Of a DNA stretch of 64,000 nt, positions 53,115-61,806 are shown piece by piece. The notes under the pieces were generated by a model. The model was not told where the DNA came from, ran no database searches, and saw only the letters and a program-made list of their open reading frames with translations. Every line of letters begins with the position of its first letter. Position 1 is the stretch's first letter. Location: positions 1,178,001-1,242,000 of the forward strand of contig OX044358.1 of the NCBI GenBank assembly GCA_943846665.1. Direction: 5' to 3'. Source of the stretch: Arcticimaribacter sp002477625. GTDB taxonomy: Bacteria > Bacteroidota > Bacteroidia > Flavobacteriales > Flavobacteriaceae. Made by a program: the position numbers and the translations under genes.

Positions 53115-53128
53115 CAGGTGGGACCACC
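53115..53128. repeat. attR-like direct repeat
   Basis: CAGGTGGGACCACC is identical to 49012-49025 in the tRNA. The next base gives a complete CCA, followed by the tRNA-type terminator repeat at 53138, as expected for the far end of an insertion behind a tRNA gene. Confidence 0.78.
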
Positions 53129-53137
53129 AGCAAAATC

Positions 53138-53167
53138 AAGCCTTCACGTAAAGTGGGGGCTTTTTTT
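53138..53167. terminator. Terminator repeat, copy 1
   Basis: AAGCCTTCAC (53138-53147) pairs with GTGGGGGCTT (53153-53162), five-base loop GTAAA, followed by T. Related copies occur at 56837 and 63948. The stem tolerates base changes between copies that keep pairing. Confidence 0.85.
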
Positions 53168-53311
53168 ATTTCCAACACTCACTTAATACTCACTTCAGCA
53201 GTCTATTTCATTTGTCGATTAATGCTGGATTAAACATCTCATCTGAAACTATAAGCTTTCCATTATCATAATTAAAGTGTTGTCTGCCATGACCCCTATG
53301 GTCTCACAACA

Positions 53312-53809
53312 CTATTTTTTTTCTCTTTTAAAAATATATCTTGTATAAATAATTCCATTTGGATCATCATAACCGCTCATTGCTTCAGCCGAACCACTAA
53401 CAAATGCTAATTCCCAACCCATGGAAGCTAATTCATTAATTTTAGATATTATTAATGCGTCGTTAGTTGCAATATTTTGAAATCTAATCCCAAATTGATT
53501 ATAAAAGTTTAAAAGTTTTGTTTCTTCATATTGCTTTGTTCTAATTTCGCTTCTACTCTTATTATCTCCTTTTCTTTTTTTAGCTTTTTTTTCCTCTTCT
53601 TGATCTGCTAATCTTAACGAAGTAGTTTCTTTATAATCAAGGGGCTCTGCCTCAGAAATCATTCTTGATCTTTCAGCAATTAATCCACCAAGACCAATTT
53701 TCTTGGTTTTAACTACAGATTCTATAGTAGATAATACTTTGTATTCAAATTGTTGAGAATAGTTTTTTTGAAATATTAAAAGTGTAATAATTAAACTAAA
53801 TAGTTTCAT
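53312..53809 (-). CDS. Secreted hypothetical protein with DUF4177-like end
   Basis: The 165-residue protein has a signal peptide (1-18). Middle residues 75-95 are very charged (EEEKKAKKRKGDNKSR). The C terminus, INELASMGWELAFVSG then YTRYIFKRE, looks like DUF4177. Function unknown; periplasmic or surface-exposed. Located just behind the element and reading toward it. Confidence 0.6.
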   Translation of the reverse strand: MKLFSLIITLLIFQKNYSQQFEYKVLSTIESVVKTKKIGLGGLIAERSRMISEAEPLDYKETTSLRLADQEEEKKAKKRKGDNKSRSEIRTKQYEETKLLNFYNQFGIRFQNIATNDALIISKINELASMGWELAFVSGSAEAMSGYDDPNGIIYTRYIFKREKK

Positions 53810-54038
53810 TTTCGTTTGATTTATTGGTTTAGCATTAATATAATAATAAAAATTAAAATAAGAAGTGATTTTTTCACATTGTTAATTATTAAATGTTTAA
53901 ATACAGGGAAATCTAATTAAAATAAGCATAAAAAAAACCTCCGAACCACCAAAGGGTTTGCTCACTAATTAAAGACGTCAGATAATGAAAACAAGCCTTG
54001 AAAACAGTTTTGTACATTGTATTGATAAATTAGATACT

Positions 54039-55112
54039 ATGAAAAAGCTAGTGATTCTTTTAATCTTTTTATTTATAATGACCTCTCAATCTTGTGTTGA
54101 ATCATTTGAAAAACCAAAACAAACAAAAAACTATCCTGAAATTACAAAAATTGCCTTTGGATCTTGTGCCTCGGAAAAGCACCAACTTCCAATATTTTAT
54201 AATGTTATAAAACACAATCCTGATCTTTTTATTTTTCTTGGTGACAATATTTACGGAGATACTAAAAATATGGATAGTCTTAAAAAGAAATACAAACTTT
54301 TGGGGAATAAAAAGTCATTCATAGACTTAAAAAATAAAGTTCCTATTCTAGCCACCTGGGATGACCATGATTATGGATGGAATGATATTGGTAAATTTTA
54401 TGAATATAAAGAAGAATCAAAGGAAATATTCCTTCAATTTTTTGATGAGCCTGCATCTTCACAACGAAGAAAACATAAAGGTATTTATCACTCCTATATT
54501 AACAAATATGGAAATAATAAACTTCAAATAATATTGCTTGACGGTAGAACATTTAGAGATGATTTAAAACCATATAACGGAGAATATGACAATGATACAA
54601 GATATGGTTTTTACCAAAAAGACTATGCGCCCCATTTAGATACGTCACCAACTTTACTTGGAAAACAGCAATGGATTTGGCTAGAAAATGAACTTAAAAA
54701 GCCGGCAGATGTAAGAATTATATCCACAGGAACTCAATTTGGAGTAGAATGGAATGGATATGAGTCTTGGTCAAATTTTCCCAGTGAAAGGGAGCGCATG
54801 GTTGAATTGATAAAAAGTACAAAGGCGAATGGTGTTATCTTTATTTCAGGGGATGTACATTACTCTGAGATTTCTAAATTAGACACTACTTTTTATCCTC
54901 TTTATGATTTTACCTCAAGCGGTCTTTCATCAACTTGGCACTTTGCCACTCCAAATAAAAACAGGATTGAAGGTCCCATTATGGAAAACCATTTTGGGTT
55001 AATTAATATCTTTTGGAAACAAAACGATACTAAAATAAAAATGGAAACATGGGATGTAAGTGACAATCAAAGAATTGAATTCACCATACCATTAAAGTCC
55101 TTACAGTTTTGA
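54039..55112 (+). CDS. PhoD-like alkaline phosphatase D family lipoprotein
   Basis: From ATG 54039 the product has 357 residues; the lipobox is near SQSC (Cys20). The PhoD metal-site motifs are FGSCAS, FLGDNIYGD, ATWDDHDYG, and FISGDVHYSEI, with an internal insert. It should hydrolyse phosphodiesters or phosphomonoesters outside the cytoplasm and need Ca/Fe. A start 54 bases upstream only adds residues before the signal peptide. Not in an evident operon. Confidence 0.88.
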   Translation: MKKLVILLIFLFIMTSQSCVESFEKPKQTKNYPEITKIAFGSCASEKHQLPIFYNVIKHNPDLFIFLGDNIYGDTKNMDSLKKKYKLLGNKKSFIDLKNKVPILATWDDHDYGWNDIGKFYEYKEESKEIFLQFFDEPASSQRRKHKGIYHSYINKYGNNKLQIILLDGRTFRDDLKPYNGEYDNDTRYGFYQKDYAPHLDTSPTLLGKQQWIWLENELKKPADVRIISTGTQFGVEWNGYESWSNFPSERERMVELIKSTKANGVIFISGDVHYSEISKLDTTFYPLYDFTSSGLSSTWHFATPNKNRIEGPIMENHFGLINIFWKQNDTKIKMETWDVSDNQRIEFTIPLKSLQF

Positions 55113-55336
55113 GAATGAAATCTGTTATTTTTAAAAATATATGTAGTTAAATATGGTCTTGGCAATGTGTCTGTTTTAGATTATTAGCCTATCTATGATA
55201 ACGAATGATTATTTTTAAAATTAATAAAGATCGCCTTGTTCTTTAAATTTCAACATCAATATCTAATTACTTGAATAAGTTGCTTTTTGCAATTATTTTG
55301 TTTATTTTAGGAATATTAATTATAAATCAATTTAAA

Positions 55337-56020
55337 ATGAAAAAAGTATTTTTATTAATGGCTAATTTGTTAGTGGCTGCAACTCTATCAGCTCAAACTA
55401 TAGTCTTCAATGTTCAGGAGATCAAGGCAAAAGATTTTTCCCAAAGCGATATAGAGGCCGCCTATGATACCTGTTGTGCAGACATGAAGCCTAATAAAGG
55501 TGGATTTGCGATTGAAAGTTTTGGAAAAGGCGCTGATAATGGTATGACCCATCGGCTCGTTTGGTGGTGGGAAATTGGAGAAGATCTCTGGGAAGGAACA
55601 AATATAGAAGAGAAAGCGCCTCTTTGGTGGGCTCAAATGAGTAACTATGTTGAGGAATGGGGTGAACAATACTCTGGAAGAGTTCTTAGCGAACAAGCAG
55701 CAACCAATGAAGATTATAAAAGGACACATATTTGGGATTATAAAATTGAAGACCCTATTCAATTCAAAACAGCACACGATAAAATCGTGAAGAAATTCAA
55801 AAAAGAATTTGAAGGGAGATGGGTTGCTTTTGGAACTTATGACATTAATAATCCTGGTGGAGCAACTCATTGGGTAGGTGTTTCAGGAAAAAACGATAAT
55901 GATCACATTATGCTTTATGATGAGTTACAAAATCAAACTGAATTCATTAAGCTGGCGACAGAAAGAGGTAAAATGGAATATGTAAAAGACTACATGATAA
56001 ATGAAATAAAAACTTATTAA
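55337..56020 (+). CDS. Secreted hypothetical protein
   Basis: From ATG 55337 the product has 227 residues, with a signal peptide (1-20, ending TLSAQ). The mature part is Trp-rich (WWWEIGEDLW, PLWWAQMSNYVEEWG, THWVGVSG) and has no family that I recognise. A longer start 66 bases upstream adds only a hydrophobic stretch. A terminator follows. Confidence 0.6.
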   Translation: MKKVFLLMANLLVAATLSAQTIVFNVQEIKAKDFSQSDIEAAYDTCCADMKPNKGGFAIESFGKGADNGMTHRLVWWWEIGEDLWEGTNIEEKAPLWWAQMSNYVEEWGEQYSGRVLSEQAATNEDYKRTHIWDYKIEDPIQFKTAHDKIVKKFKKEFEGRWVAFGTYDINNPGGATHWVGVSGKNDNDHIMLYDELQNQTEFIKLATERGKMEYVKDYMINEIKTY

Positions 56021-56054
56021 TTAACATAAATTCAACCACCTAATTTAATTCAAT

Positions 56055-56080
56055 AAACCCTCCCAGTGGGGGGTTTTTTA
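56055..56080. terminator. Terminator after the 55.3-kb gene
   Basis: AAACCCTCCC then AGT then GGGGGGTTT with a T run. One base must bulge for full pairing, but the T-tail makes an intrinsic terminator likely. Confidence 0.7.
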
Positions 56081-56246
56081 TATGACAGATGTGACATCTT
56101 AAGTAAGTTCAGATATTTTTAGAAATAAAAAATCCCACTAAAGCAACAAGCGATGCGAGTAGCATTGGGAAACAAATATTACTTACAAATTGCAAGCATT
56201 AAGTTTTTTCGTAAATTGAAAGCTATTAATCATAACTACATTTAAA

Positions 56247-56810
56247 ATGAAAAAGTTAATTTATGTGATTCTCTCAGCTCCAATAATCTTTTCATCTTGT
56301 AATCAAGCTCCAGCAGGACCATCAGCTGAAGACCAAGCTGTTTTCGAGAAAAATATTGCTACATTTCAATCTTTTACTCAGAATTTTAACGAAGAAAACC
56401 TAGACGGATTGATGTCTTTGGTTGCAGATTCTGTAAAGTGGTCGCCACCGTACTACAACGAAAACAAGTTGTTGGGTTATGACGATTTCAGTGCTGCATT
56501 AACGGATTATTTCGACAACTTTGAAGACATAACCTTTGTAGAAGGAAAAGGTCTAATAGGATCTGACAAAGGATTCTGGGGAGGGTCTACTTTCTCAAGT
56601 GGAAGTGCAGATCCCAATCCCAATATTCTTCGGGTTTATGGAACTTGGATGACCACACACACAGCTACAGGAGCTCCGGCTAACAACAAATGGTATGCTG
56701 TTATCTCGTTTGACGAAGACGGTAAAATTGCCACATTCTCCGATTGGATGGATGTGAACGGTATGAATGTTCAGATTGAGCAATACGTTGCATCTCAGGA
56801 AGCAGAATAA
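56247..56810 (+). CDS. NTF2-like (SnoaL-type) lipoprotein
   Basis: The 187-residue protein has a lipobox at SSC (Cys18) followed by residues of the nuclear-transport-factor-2/SnoaL cone fold: FQSFTQNFNEENLDGLMSLVADSVKWSPP near the start and KWYAVISFDEDGKIATFSDWMDVNG near the end. Such proteins bind small molecules or are catalytic; the role here is unknown. Confidence 0.75.
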   Translation: MKKLIYVILSAPIIFSSCNQAPAGPSAEDQAVFEKNIATFQSFTQNFNEENLDGLMSLVADSVKWSPPYYNENKLLGYDDFSAALTDYFDNFEDITFVEGKGLIGSDKGFWGGSTFSSGSADPNPNILRVYGTWMTTHTATGAPANNKWYAVISFDEDGKIATFSDWMDVNGMNVQIEQYVASQEAE

Positions 56811-56836
56811 TTTAGTTTCCAACCAATTAAAAACAA

Positions 56837-56867
56837 GCCTTCGCGTAAAGTGGAGGCTTTTTTTATT
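56837..56867. terminator. Terminator repeat, copy 2
   Basis: AAGCCTTCGC pairs with GTGGAGGCTT around GTAAA (56837-56861), followed by T. Compared with copy 1, changes on both sides keep pairing (A-T to G-T, T-G to T-A). The flanking TCTATTTCATTTGTCGATT also recurs after copy 1. Confidence 0.85.
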
Positions 56868-57278
56868 TATAAAAGTCATATAATCACTCTATTTCATTTG
56901 TCGATTTCCACTAGTAAAACCCTCTAAAACATCAAAAAACGTCAGATAATTCAAAAGTTATCATTAATACTTCTGTGAAATTAGCGAGTCTTTATCAGAA
57001 TAATTTTTAAAAAACAATAGAGAGCCTAGGAGTGATGATTGGTTCGGTTGAATAGTTGAGGAATATTAAGAGCCTTGTTATAGACTTATCATAGAGCGTA
57101 TTACATACGGATGGATACTACTGTATATGTCTTACATAAATCTAGGGACAAAGGATCATTTTTTTAAAGTGCGTTTTTATCAATTAGAGGTCAAACATTT
57201 GAAAAGTCATTTACATTCAAGGTTAACTACAAAACATAATGTTTAATAAAACACTATATTTGTTAAACAAGCAATGTT
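56868..57278. other. Intergenic region, no supported gene
   Basis: About 410 bases between copy 2 of the terminator repeat and the GLPGLI gene. It contains ACGTCAGATAAT near 56939, which also occurs near 53975, and the GLPGLI promoter box. No coding frame is convincing. Confidence 0.5.
57255..57262 (+). promoter_or_regulatory. Minus-7 box for the GLPGLI gene
   Basis: TATATTTG fits the TAnnTTTG box and ends 16 bases ahead of ATG 57279. Confidence 0.5.
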
Positions 57279-58103
57279 ATGATGTCAAAATTTTTTCGAT
57301 TACTACTGTTATTAAGTCTTCCTTTATTATTGTCTAATGCTGACACGGCGCAGCAAGATTTTCAAGGGAAAGCATTTTATTTTTCAAAGTCTACAATAGA
57401 TTTTGGAAGCTGGGGAGCTCGTATGAGTGAAGCTCAGAAAAAGCAAATGAAAGCGCGATTAAAAAACAGGCTAGAAAAGACTTATGTATTGAGTTTTGAT
57501 ACAACATCATCTTTATTTATCGAAGAGGAAAAAGTAGACGCTATCTCTGGCGCGACAGACTCTTGGGGGAGTAATTTTGCCCGTGGCAAGCAGTATAAAA
57601 ATGTTGCTGAAAACCAATTAGTTCAAGCCCAAGAGTTCTATGGGAAGCGTTTTTTAGTCAAAGATGAATTGCAAGCCATTGAATGGAAAATGGGGACAGA
57701 GGCTAAACAAATAGGTGCTTATACCTGTTTTAAGGCAACGGCGGTGTTACCCTCGACAGAATTATCTTGGTACAATTTTAACTGGAGTGATTTAAGAAGT
57801 AGCAATGCTTCTTCAACTGCAGAAGAAGAAATAAAGCTCACCTCAATTGAAGCTTGGTATACCTTACAGATTCCCGTAAAACACGGCCCAGCAGAATTCT
57901 GGGGTCTCCCGGGTTTGATTTTAGAGGTAAGCGCAGGAGATACTACCATACTTTGTTCAGAAATTGTGATGAATCCTAAAGAGCGCAAAGAAATCGTTGC
58001 ACCAGATAAAGGGCAAGTCATCAATAAGGAAGATTATCGTGCCACCATAGTAGGTAAAATGATGGAAATGCGCAATAACCGCGGCAGAAGAAGAAGAGGA
58101 TAA
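57279..58103 (+). CDS. GLPGLI family protein
   Basis: The 274-residue protein has a signal peptide (1-24). The motif that names the family is WGLPGLILEV, near residue 208. GLPGLI proteins are restricted mostly to Bacteroidota, are secreted, and often sit upstream of TonB-type receptors, as here, where the next gene is 30 bases downstream. Function unknown. The end is Arg-rich (RGRRRRG). Confidence 0.85.
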   Translation: MMSKFFRLLLLLSLPLLLSNADTAQQDFQGKAFYFSKSTIDFGSWGARMSEAQKKQMKARLKNRLEKTYVLSFDTTSSLFIEEEKVDAISGATDSWGSNFARGKQYKNVAENQLVQAQEFYGKRFLVKDELQAIEWKMGTEAKQIGAYTCFKATAVLPSTELSWYNFNWSDLRSSNASSTAEEEIKLTSIEAWYTLQIPVKHGPAEFWGLPGLILEVSAGDTTILCSEIVMNPKERKEIVAPDKGQVINKEDYRATIVGKMMEMRNNRGRRRRG

Positions 58104-58133
58104 TCATCACACTAGAACAGCTAATCTAACTGT

Positions 58134-60842
58134 ATGAAAACACGCCTTTTCTTCCTTTTTATTGCGTTAGCTTTTTTTGCACAAGCGCAGCAAATCAAAT
58201 TTTCTGGAATCGTTCAGGATAGTTTAGCGAAACCCCTAGAAGCAGCTAGTCTAGTCGCCATCAATAAAGTATCGAACGCTTTAGACGCTTATGCTTTAAC
58301 AGATGAAAAAGGAGCATTTTCTTTAAAACTGAAAACCAATACAGCCTATAAAATCCAAGTGAGTGCGCTGGGCTTACAAACCATAAATGACAGTCTCATT
58401 ACAGCGCAAAGCGACTTGAGTCGAGACTATGAACTGCGTGCAGATATTGTCTTAGATGAGGTGGTGGTTAAAATGCCTGTCTTGATTCGAGGGGACACTC
58501 TAATTTATGATGCAGATTCTTTTAAAAATGGTTCAGAAAGAAAACTTGAAGACATAATCGATAAACTTCCCGGGGTAGAAATTAATGATACTGGTCAGAT
58601 TGAAGTAGAAGGAAAAGTGGTCAATAAATTAATGGTCAACGGAAAAGATTTTTTCGATGGTGACACTAAAATAGCGACAAAAAACATCCCTTCAAGTACA
58701 GTAGATAAAATTCAAGTCCTTAAAAACTATGGGGAAGTAGGCCAACTACGCGGAGTAGGAAACAATCAAGACAATGTAGCAATCAACATTAAACTCAAAA
58801 AAGGGAAAGAAAGTTTTTGGTTTGGGAATGTGACTACTGGGGCAGGAGATTCCCCCTCAGAAGAATTGTACCTAGTTCAACCCAAACTTTTTTATTACAG
58901 TCCGAAATTCAGTATCAACTTTATTGGGGACATAAACAACATTGGCGAGGTGGCCTTATCAAGGCGAGATATTCGCGGTTTTGGAGGGGGCTTTAGGTCT
59001 CCAAGTAGACAAAGCGGAACCAGCATTAATTTAGGCGATAACAGTCTCAACTTTTTGACCAATCAAAGCAATGCTCAGCGAATAGAAAATAAGTTAGCCA
59101 CAGCAAACTTTAGCTATTCTCCAAATGAGAAATTAGACCTTACCGGTTTTCTTATCTTTAATTATAGCATCATAGATGCCAAAGAAAATAGCTTTATTCA
59201 ATACACAGATTCTCGTTTACAAATCCCAGATGAAGCCACCGAAGAAACTAGCGAGGAACGCTCTAATCAAGCTTTATTAAAATTAAGCGCTTCTTATAAA
59301 CCCAACTTTAACAATCAATTAGATTATGATATTCTTGTAAGGGCATCAAATGACAGTCAACAACAAAATGTCTTGTCTTCGGTGATAGGAAGAACGGCAC
59401 AGCTAGAAGAAGTCACTCCTTTTTCAATTAATCAAAACTTAAACTATTACTTTACCCTTGATGAGGATAATATCTTTGCTTTTGAAGCGCAGCATTTGCT
59501 TAAAAACGAAGATCCCTTCTATAATGCTACTCTAGTGAATGACCCAAACGGGAATGATGCCTTTGATACTACTGCAAATGCCTTGGGTCTTGATACGAGC
59601 TTGAACGCTTATGATTTAGGACAAAACCGAAAGATTTATTCCAATCAATTAGATGCGAAGCTCGATTACTACCATATTATCTCACCAAAGAGTAACCTTA
59701 ATCTTACTCTTGGGACAATATTATCTCATCAAAATTTTGATTCCACTATTTTTCAGTTTTTAAGTGATGGAGGAACAAGGCAATTGACACCAAGTTTTAA
59801 CAATGGATTAGCGTCAAATGATGTAGCATACAATTTTAGCGATCTTTATCTGGGGGCACATCTTCGCTTTAGAACGGGGAAGTTTACCTTTACTCCAGGC
59901 TTCTCAATCCATGCTTATGGGAACAAAAATAGGCAGAACAACACTTTGGTCGAAGACCATTTTATTCGTTTTCTCCCCGATTTTGAAACTCGTATTCAAA
60001 TCAAAAAAGGAGAATCTCTTACCTTGAATTACCGCATGCAAAACCAGTTTACAGATGTGACCCGTCTTGCACAAGGTCTAGTCTTGAACAATTATAACAG
60101 CATACAATACGGGGAACCAGATTTACAAAATGCTTTATCCCATAACATTAGTTTGTTGTACAGTAGTTTTAACTTGTTTAATTACACCAATGTTTTTGCA
60201 CGAGTGGCCTATACCAGTAATATCGATCAAATAAGAGGGTTAACCAATTTTGAGAGTATTATTCGAACCAGTACGTTTTTTAACTCTAATTTTGCCGACG
60301 AAAACTTAAATGCCTTTGGGCGCATACAGCGCACTTTTGGAAAGATTCGCGCCAGTTTAAACGCCTCTTTTAATTACAGTAAAATCAATCAGTTTATACA
60401 AGGGACACCTACCTTAAACGAAGGCTTTACACAAACCCTGACTCCGGGAATTCGCACTAACTTTAAGGTAGCACCTAATGTGAGTTTACGTTATCGCTAT
60501 AGTGTGATCAACAATGATCAAGGGAGTCGTTCGACTAAATTTATCGTGCAATCTCCCTCGATCGAATTTGACGCTTATATCTGGGAAAAAGTCACCCTAG
60601 TCTCAAATTATAGCTATACTCGTCAAGATCTAGGGACCCAAGTACAATCTTTTCAAAACTGGGATGCGGGGCTTTCTTACCGCAAGGATAAAGATGCCAA
60701 ATGGGAGTTTGAATTAAAAGCTTCTAATATTTTAAATATCGACGCACAAGTGCGTAATAGCGCAAATAATTTATCGGTATTTAACGCCCAAACCTTTATT
60801 CAACCGCGCTTTATTACCCTTAGAGGGGTGTATAATTTATAA
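58134..60842 (+). CDS. TonB-dependent receptor-like outer-membrane protein
   Basis: The 902-residue protein has a signal peptide (1-18), a CarboxypepD-type regulatory domain (FSGIVQDSLAKPLEAASLVA, about 22-100), a plug region (about 108-220, VMPVLIRGDTLIYDADSFKNG-like with KLPGVEIND), and a long C-terminal beta-barrel ending FITLRGVYNL. Gene pair with GLPGLI. It probably imports or exposes a ligand across the outer membrane; no SusD partner is present, so a polysaccharide utilisation locus is unlikely. Confidence 0.88.
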   Translation: MKTRLFFLFIALAFFAQAQQIKFSGIVQDSLAKPLEAASLVAINKVSNALDAYALTDEKGAFSLKLKTNTAYKIQVSALGLQTINDSLITAQSDLSRDYELRADIVLDEVVVKMPVLIRGDTLIYDADSFKNGSERKLEDIIDKLPGVEINDTGQIEVEGKVVNKLMVNGKDFFDGDTKIATKNIPSSTVDKIQVLKNYGEVGQLRGVGNNQDNVAINIKLKKGKESFWFGNVTTGAGDSPSEELYLVQPKLFYYSPKFSINFIGDINNIGEVALSRRDIRGFGGGFRSPSRQSGTSINLGDNSLNFLTNQSNAQRIENKLATANFSYSPNEKLDLTGFLIFNYSIIDAKENSFIQYTDSRLQIPDEATEETSEERSNQALLKLSASYKPNFNNQLDYDILVRASNDSQQQNVLSSVIGRTAQLEEVTPFSINQNLNYYFTLDEDNIFAFEAQHLLKNEDPFYNATLVNDPNGNDAFDTTANALGLDTSLNAYDLGQNRKIYSNQLDAKLDYYHIISPKSNLNLTLGTILSHQNFDSTIFQFLSDGGTRQLTPSFNNGLASNDVAYNFSDLYLGAHLRFRTGKFTFTPGFSIHAYGNKNRQNNTLVEDHFIRFLPDFETRIQIKKGESLTLNYRMQNQFTDVTRLAQGLVLNNYNSIQYGEPDLQNALSHNISLLYSSFNLFNYTNVFARVAYTSNIDQIRGLTNFESIIRTSTFFNSNFADENLNAFGRIQRTFGKIRASLNASFNYSKINQFIQGTPTLNEGFTQTLTPGIRTNFKVAPNVSLRYRYSVINNDQGSRSTKFIVQSPSIEFDAYIWEKVTLVSNYSYTRQDLGTQVQSFQNWDAGLSYRKDKDAKWEFELKASNILNIDAQVRNSANNLSVFNAQTFIQPRFITLRGVYNL

Positions 60843-61084
60843 GGATTTCCATAAGTGTCTTCTACCAGTGCTATAAAGCCGCTACTATTTCTTCTTTAAT
60901 TGACGCAGTATTTATAGCAATTTTTACAGCGTCATTATTTACAACATAGAGATAACAAGGTTAATTTCGTTTGTACCATAAATGATCTTGAATAAGGTTC
61001 GGAAGTAAATGAGTTTGGACCTTTTTTTATAGTGTCAGATTTTGTCAGATTAAGATTACACAGATAGATTTAGTTATCTTTGAC

Positions 61085-61537
61085 ATGATGAGAGAATCAC
61101 TAAAAAACATAACGGTATATTCCCTGAGCCTTTTTTATATAGGGGTGGGTTTTAAACATTTTACTGATATAGATTTTTTCCTTGTTATAGTTCCTCCCTA
61201 CATCCCATACCCAGAATTAATGGTTTATATATCAGGACTATTTGAAATTGTTTTGGGGGCTTTGTTAATCCCAAGGAAAACTCGTAAATATGGAGCTTTG
61301 GGTTTACTTGTTTTACTGGTTGCAGTTTTTCCTGCAAACATTTATTTATTTACTTCTGAGATAGCCCAAAACACATTTGGAATTTCAAGACAGGATGCAT
61401 TAATTAGGCTACCGTTTCAAGTCCCTTTAATACTTTTAGCATATTGGCACTCTAAGACAGAAACCACAAAATCATTTGATACTTTGTGTGTAGTTCTATT
61501 TATTCCGACAATAATTTATTTTGTGACTCTAGGATAG
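61085..61537 (+). CDS. DoxX-like membrane protein
   Basis: The 150-residue protein has four helices (roughly 8-25, 40-57, 66-85, 105-125) and the DoxX/MauE-type layout, with PYIPYPELMVYISGLFEIVLG in the middle. Function unknown. A TATCTTTG box ends three bases before the ATG at 61085, so the second ATG (61088) may be the start or the mRNA nearly leaderless. Bases 61172-61660, covering most of the gene and the sequence beyond, are duplicated downstream. Confidence 0.72.
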   Translation: MMRESLKNITVYSLSLFYIGVGFKHFTDIDFFLVIVPPYIPYPELMVYISGLFEIVLGALLIPRKTRKYGALGLLVLLVAVFPANIYLFTSEIAQNTFGISRQDALIRLPFQVPLILLAYWHSKTETTKSFDTLCVVLFIPTIIYFVTLG

Positions 61538-61660
61538 AGATCAAACAATTCCTTTTTATAGTATCAGGGTTTGTCAGATTATTAATTAGTAATAGTGCTA
61601 TACCTTACTTAAAATCTTATTGATTTTGTAATTATACAACTCAAATAACATTGGATATTT
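61172..61660. repeat. Direct repeat copy A, about 490 bp
   Basis: Copy A matches 63338-63826 with an exact offset of 2166 bases and a few substitutions. It includes most of the DoxX-like gene and the next short ORF's end. The two copies flank the metalloprotease-like gene in direct orientation. Confidence 0.85.
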
Positions 61661-61753
61661 TTCAACATATATTTTCAATTGTGATAATTCCTTAATATTT
61701 TTTTCTTTTTCATAATTTGAAATTAAACAGTCTAGAGGTTTAAAGGTTTTCAT
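61598..61753 (-). CDS. Small ORF, C-terminal-type remnant, copy A
   Basis: This 51-codon frame ends YPMLFELYNYKINKILSKV. A paralogous end is encoded at 63764-63949. It may be the tail of a lost gene or a small real gene. No family is recognised. Confidence 0.35.
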   Translation of the reverse strand: MKTFKPLDCLISNYEKEKNIKELSQLKIYVEKYPMLFELYNYKINKILSKV

Positions 61754-61806
61754 TTTTTTATCGGCAATGAACTCGTAATAATTTAATAATGTTTTACAAG
61801 TCCAAT

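Larger units (their letters stand above)
49012..53128. mobile_element. 4.1-kb integrated element at the tRNA gene, no integrase
   Basis: The element lies between the direct repeats 49012-49025 and 53115-53128. It holds one large coding gene, a terminator, a 28-bp palindrome and seven copies of GTGTACCA (either strand), only near its ends. The coding DNA is clearly more AT-rich than the flanking genes. No tyrosine or serine recombinase, transposase or replication gene is present, so it should be moved by a helper in trans or be a remnant. Confidence 0.72.
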
